Below, in pieces: positions 62,520-64,000 of a stretch of 64,000 bases of DNA; the first letter of the stretch is position 1, and each line of letters starts with the position of its first letter. The notes beneath the pieces were generated by a model. The model saw only the letters and a program-made list of their open reading frames with translations, did no database searches and was not told the DNA's origin. The translations under genes and the position numbers were made by a program. The stretch comes from Pelagibius sp048268885 (GTDB taxonomy: Bacteria > Pseudomonadota > Alphaproteobacteria > Kiloniellales > Kiloniellaceae), in assembly GCA_048268885.1 (NCBI GenBank), contig JBLWUP010000009.1, positions 97,311 through 161,310 on the forward strand, written 5' to 3'.

Positions 62520-63308
62520 ATGTTTACCCAACGAATTTCCAGCGGCCTTTGCAGGGGCCTGCAGGTCTCGGCGCTGGCGCTCGGTTTGGCGGGCGCGTCC
62601 TTGGCCGCTCAGGGGACCGCGGAGGCCGGCGCCTCGGGCCTGGTCGATCAGATGGCCGCCCAGCTGGCCGCGCGCAGCGACGTCTTCGCCGCGACCACGG
62701 CCAGCCTGACGGTGGTGCCGGTGAACATGGCCGGTTCCTGCCCGCGGTCCTTCATGCTGCAGATCAATCTCGGCGCTCAGTCGCCGGGAACCTTGTCCTA
62801 CCAGATCGAAACCCTGGACGGCCGTGTCTCGCAGGTCTTCAAGGCTCGCACCGGCACCCTGGACGACGGTCTGTTCGGCGCGCGTGTCGCGCACAGGGTG
62901 GAACTGGCGAAGACCGAGGAAGGCGAAGACGACCCGATGCGGGTGAAGTTCAGCGATCCGACCCGCCCGGCCGCCGAGGCGCAGGCCGAGGCGGAAAGCG
63001 ACCCGGGCTTCTTCGAGCGCGTCTTCGGTGACGCGCCGGCGGAAGATCCCTCCAAGGGCCTGCGGGACCAGAGCTTCCGCGTGAAGATCGTGACGCCGAA
63101 CGAAATCGTCTCGACCTTCGACCGGGTCAGCGTGAGCTGCAGCGACGAGGAGATCCGCCGCCAGGCCGATACCACGGCGGCCGAGAGCCAGCGGGACGGC
63201 GATGACGGCCGCGACCGGGACGCGCCCGACCGTGACGGCGGCCGTGGCCGTGATCCGGGCGGTGCCGGTGGCGGCGCCGCTGCGGGCGCGGCGGGCACCG
63301 TCGACTGA
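62520..63308 (+). CDS. Secreted hypothetical protein with Asp/Arg/Gly-rich tail
   Basis: A 262-residue exported protein (signal peptide ending near SLAAQG). The mature part has ARSDVFAATTASLTVVPVNMAGSCPRSFMLQINLG (in parts) and two Cys about 150 residues apart (possible disulphide). The last ~45 residues are DGRDRDAPDRDGGRGRDPGG-like repeats, then Gly/Ala. No family recognised. GGAGAG lies upstream. A strong terminator follows. Confidence 0.7.
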   Translation: MFTQRISSGLCRGLQVSALALGLAGASLAAQGTAEAGASGLVDQMAAQLAARSDVFAATTASLTVVPVNMAGSCPRSFMLQINLGAQSPGTLSYQIETLDGRVSQVFKARTGTLDDGLFGARVAHRVELAKTEEGEDDPMRVKFSDPTRPAAEAQAEAESDPGFFERVFGDAPAEDPSKGLRDQSFRVKIVTPNEIVSTFDRVSVSCSDEEIRRQADTTAAESQRDGDDGRDRDAPDRDGGRGRDPGGAGGGAAAGAAGTVD

Positions 63309-63360
63309 CCACGACCGGGTTCATGACCACAATTGGGCTCATGACTGCGACTGGGCTCAC
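63307..63360. repeat. 18-bp tandem repeat, 3 units
   Basis: GACCACGACCGGGTTCAT, GACCACAATTGGGCTCAT and GACTGCGACTGGGCTCAC in direct succession. The array starts at the stop codon of the secreted protein and ends just before the terminator. Confidence 0.7.
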
Positions 63361-63368
63361 GAAAGCAG

Positions 63369-63400
63369 AAGGCCCGCCGTTCGGCGGGCCTTCGTCTTTT
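63369..63400 (+). terminator. Rho-independent terminator
   Basis: AAGGCCCGCC-GTTC-GGCGGGCCTT followed by CGTCTTTT: a perfect 10-bp stem with a tight loop and a T-run. It ends the transcript of the secreted protein and lies between it and the convergent flotillin-like gene. Confidence 0.85.
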
Positions 63401-63434
63401 AGGGAAGGAGTGATGGTAGGAAAGGAGTGGTGGG

Positions 63435-64000
63435 CTAGGCCGTTCCCTCGCCATCGGCCCCGGCGCCGCCATTGCCGCCTTGGCCCCCGCCGGCAGGCGG
63501 CGTGGCGCTCGCGGTCGGGGGCTTCGGCTTGCCCCGGCCCGCCTCGGCCGCGGTGTCTTCCTGCGGCTGGCCGTCGCCGATGCTCTGCGACAGGCGGTAC
63601 AGCATGTTGTTCGGGTTTTCCTTGGCGTTGAAGCCCAGGTCGGTCAGCAGCTCGTCCACCATCGGCGCCTGCATGCGGTAGTTCAGCAGCGACTGCCCGA
63701 TGTTGTCGGGCAGGCTGCCCCCCGTACCACTGCCGCCGATACCGCTGCCGTTGCCGGCATGGCTTCCGTTGCCGCCGTTCGGGGCGCTCAGGTTGGGCAT
63801 CAGGCCCGCGCCGCCGGCCATGCCCTGGCCGAAGTCGATGACGCGGATGTCCTTGATCTTCTCGACCGCCTTCATGGAGGCCGCCATGACTTCCGGCATC
63901 ACCTCGATCAGGGCCTTCTTCAGCTCCAGGGCGATGATGCGGTCGTCCAGCACGTTGCGCGCGGCGTTGATGGCCTCCTGGCCCTCGGCCTCCACCTTGT
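63435..64000 (-). CDS. Flotillin-like (SPFH, YqiK type) protein, C-terminal part
   Basis: The 3' end of a gene that begins beyond the window. The visible ~188 residues open with the coiled-coil end AEGQEAINAARNVLDDRIIALELKKALIEVMPEVMAAS (in parts) and KIKDIRVIDFGQGM, typical of flotillin C-termini, followed by a Gly/Asn/Ser-rich linker, a conserved segment (DNIGQSLLNYRMQAPMVDELL, NMLYRLSQSIG) and a Gly/Pro/Ala tail. Flotillins organise membrane microdomains. A separate stomatin-NfeD pair is at 36999-38485. Confidence 0.82.
   Translation of the reverse strand, partial: KVEAEGQEAINAARNVLDDRIIALELKKALIEVMPEVMAASMKAVEKIKDIRVIDFGQGMAGGAGLMPNLSAPNGGNGSHAGNGSGIGGSGTGGSLPDNIGQSLLNYRMQAPMVDELLTDLGFNAKENPNNMLYRLSQSIGDGQPQEDTAAEAGRGKPKPPTASATPPAGGGQGGNGGAGADGEGTA

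Overview
The window is a high-GC stretch of an alphaproteobacterial chromosome. Gene content fits a Rhodospirillales/Kiloniellales-like marine or soil lineage: an aa3 oxidase operon in the usual alphaproteobacterial order, several PAS_5 proteins, small conserved proteins of the DUF3775, DUF4170, DUF2239, DUF3422 and DUF983 types, a lipid A operon and TRAP transport. The lineage is inferred from gene content and order only; no rRNA or tRNA gene was seen. Starts were chosen from Shine-Dalgarno sequences, overlaps with neighbours and family N-termini.

Layout. 1-5.5 kb: the 3' end of mutL, rsmD and rluB, a class I glutamine amidotransferase-like hydrolase, DUF3775, tadA, a DOPA-dioxygenase-like protein and a TMEM165/GDT1 cation transporter behind a convincing yybP-ykoY (Mn2+) riboswitch. 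5.9-11.7 kb: speD-speE, a GNAT gene, purD, xseA and an M23 peptidase. 11.8-16.3 kb: a lipid A operon msbA-DUF374-lpxK-lpxL-type without the waaA often found there. 16.5-26.8 kb: a lipid kinase, then the most unusual region. A GntR/FCD repressor gene is divergent from a PanB-like gene, a small protein, a three-gene TRAP transporter and a PhyH dioxygenase, followed by a membrane fatty-acid-hydroxylase-like gene, a small membrane protein, a beta-hydroxyacid dehydrogenase and a metallo-beta-lactamase hydrolase. Two promoters in this region carry the same TGATATATCA palindrome directly after their -10 boxes. The PanB-like protein has lost two of the three Mg2+ ligands of true PanB.

26.8-47.3 kb: PAS_5 and DUF2239 genes, tldE, a formate/nitrite-type channel, leuA, a membrane-anchored cyclase-like DUF2652 protein, a UbiD-NfeD-stomatin operon, lipoproteins, a two-haem secreted protein, an ETF-beta methyltransferase candidate with ubiA, rsmE and gshA. 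47.4-52.4 kb: another PAS_5 gene, two related secreted proteins, a frameshifted cyclase-family gene and tldD. 52.6-60.8 kb: DUF3422, then coxB-coxA-ctaB-coxF-ctaG-coxC-DUF983-surf1. 60.9-64 kb: an M32 carboxypeptidase, an unknown secreted protein, a strong terminator and the 3' end of a flotillin-like gene.

Intergenic spaces hold several dispersed palindromic repeat families. One is a ~140-bp two-hairpin element in three copies, whose terminal TAG/CTA supplies stop codons to flanking genes and whose hairpin shows a compensatory base change between copies. The most promising undescribed system is the GntR/TGATATATCA regulon around the altered PanB paralogue and its TRAP transporter.
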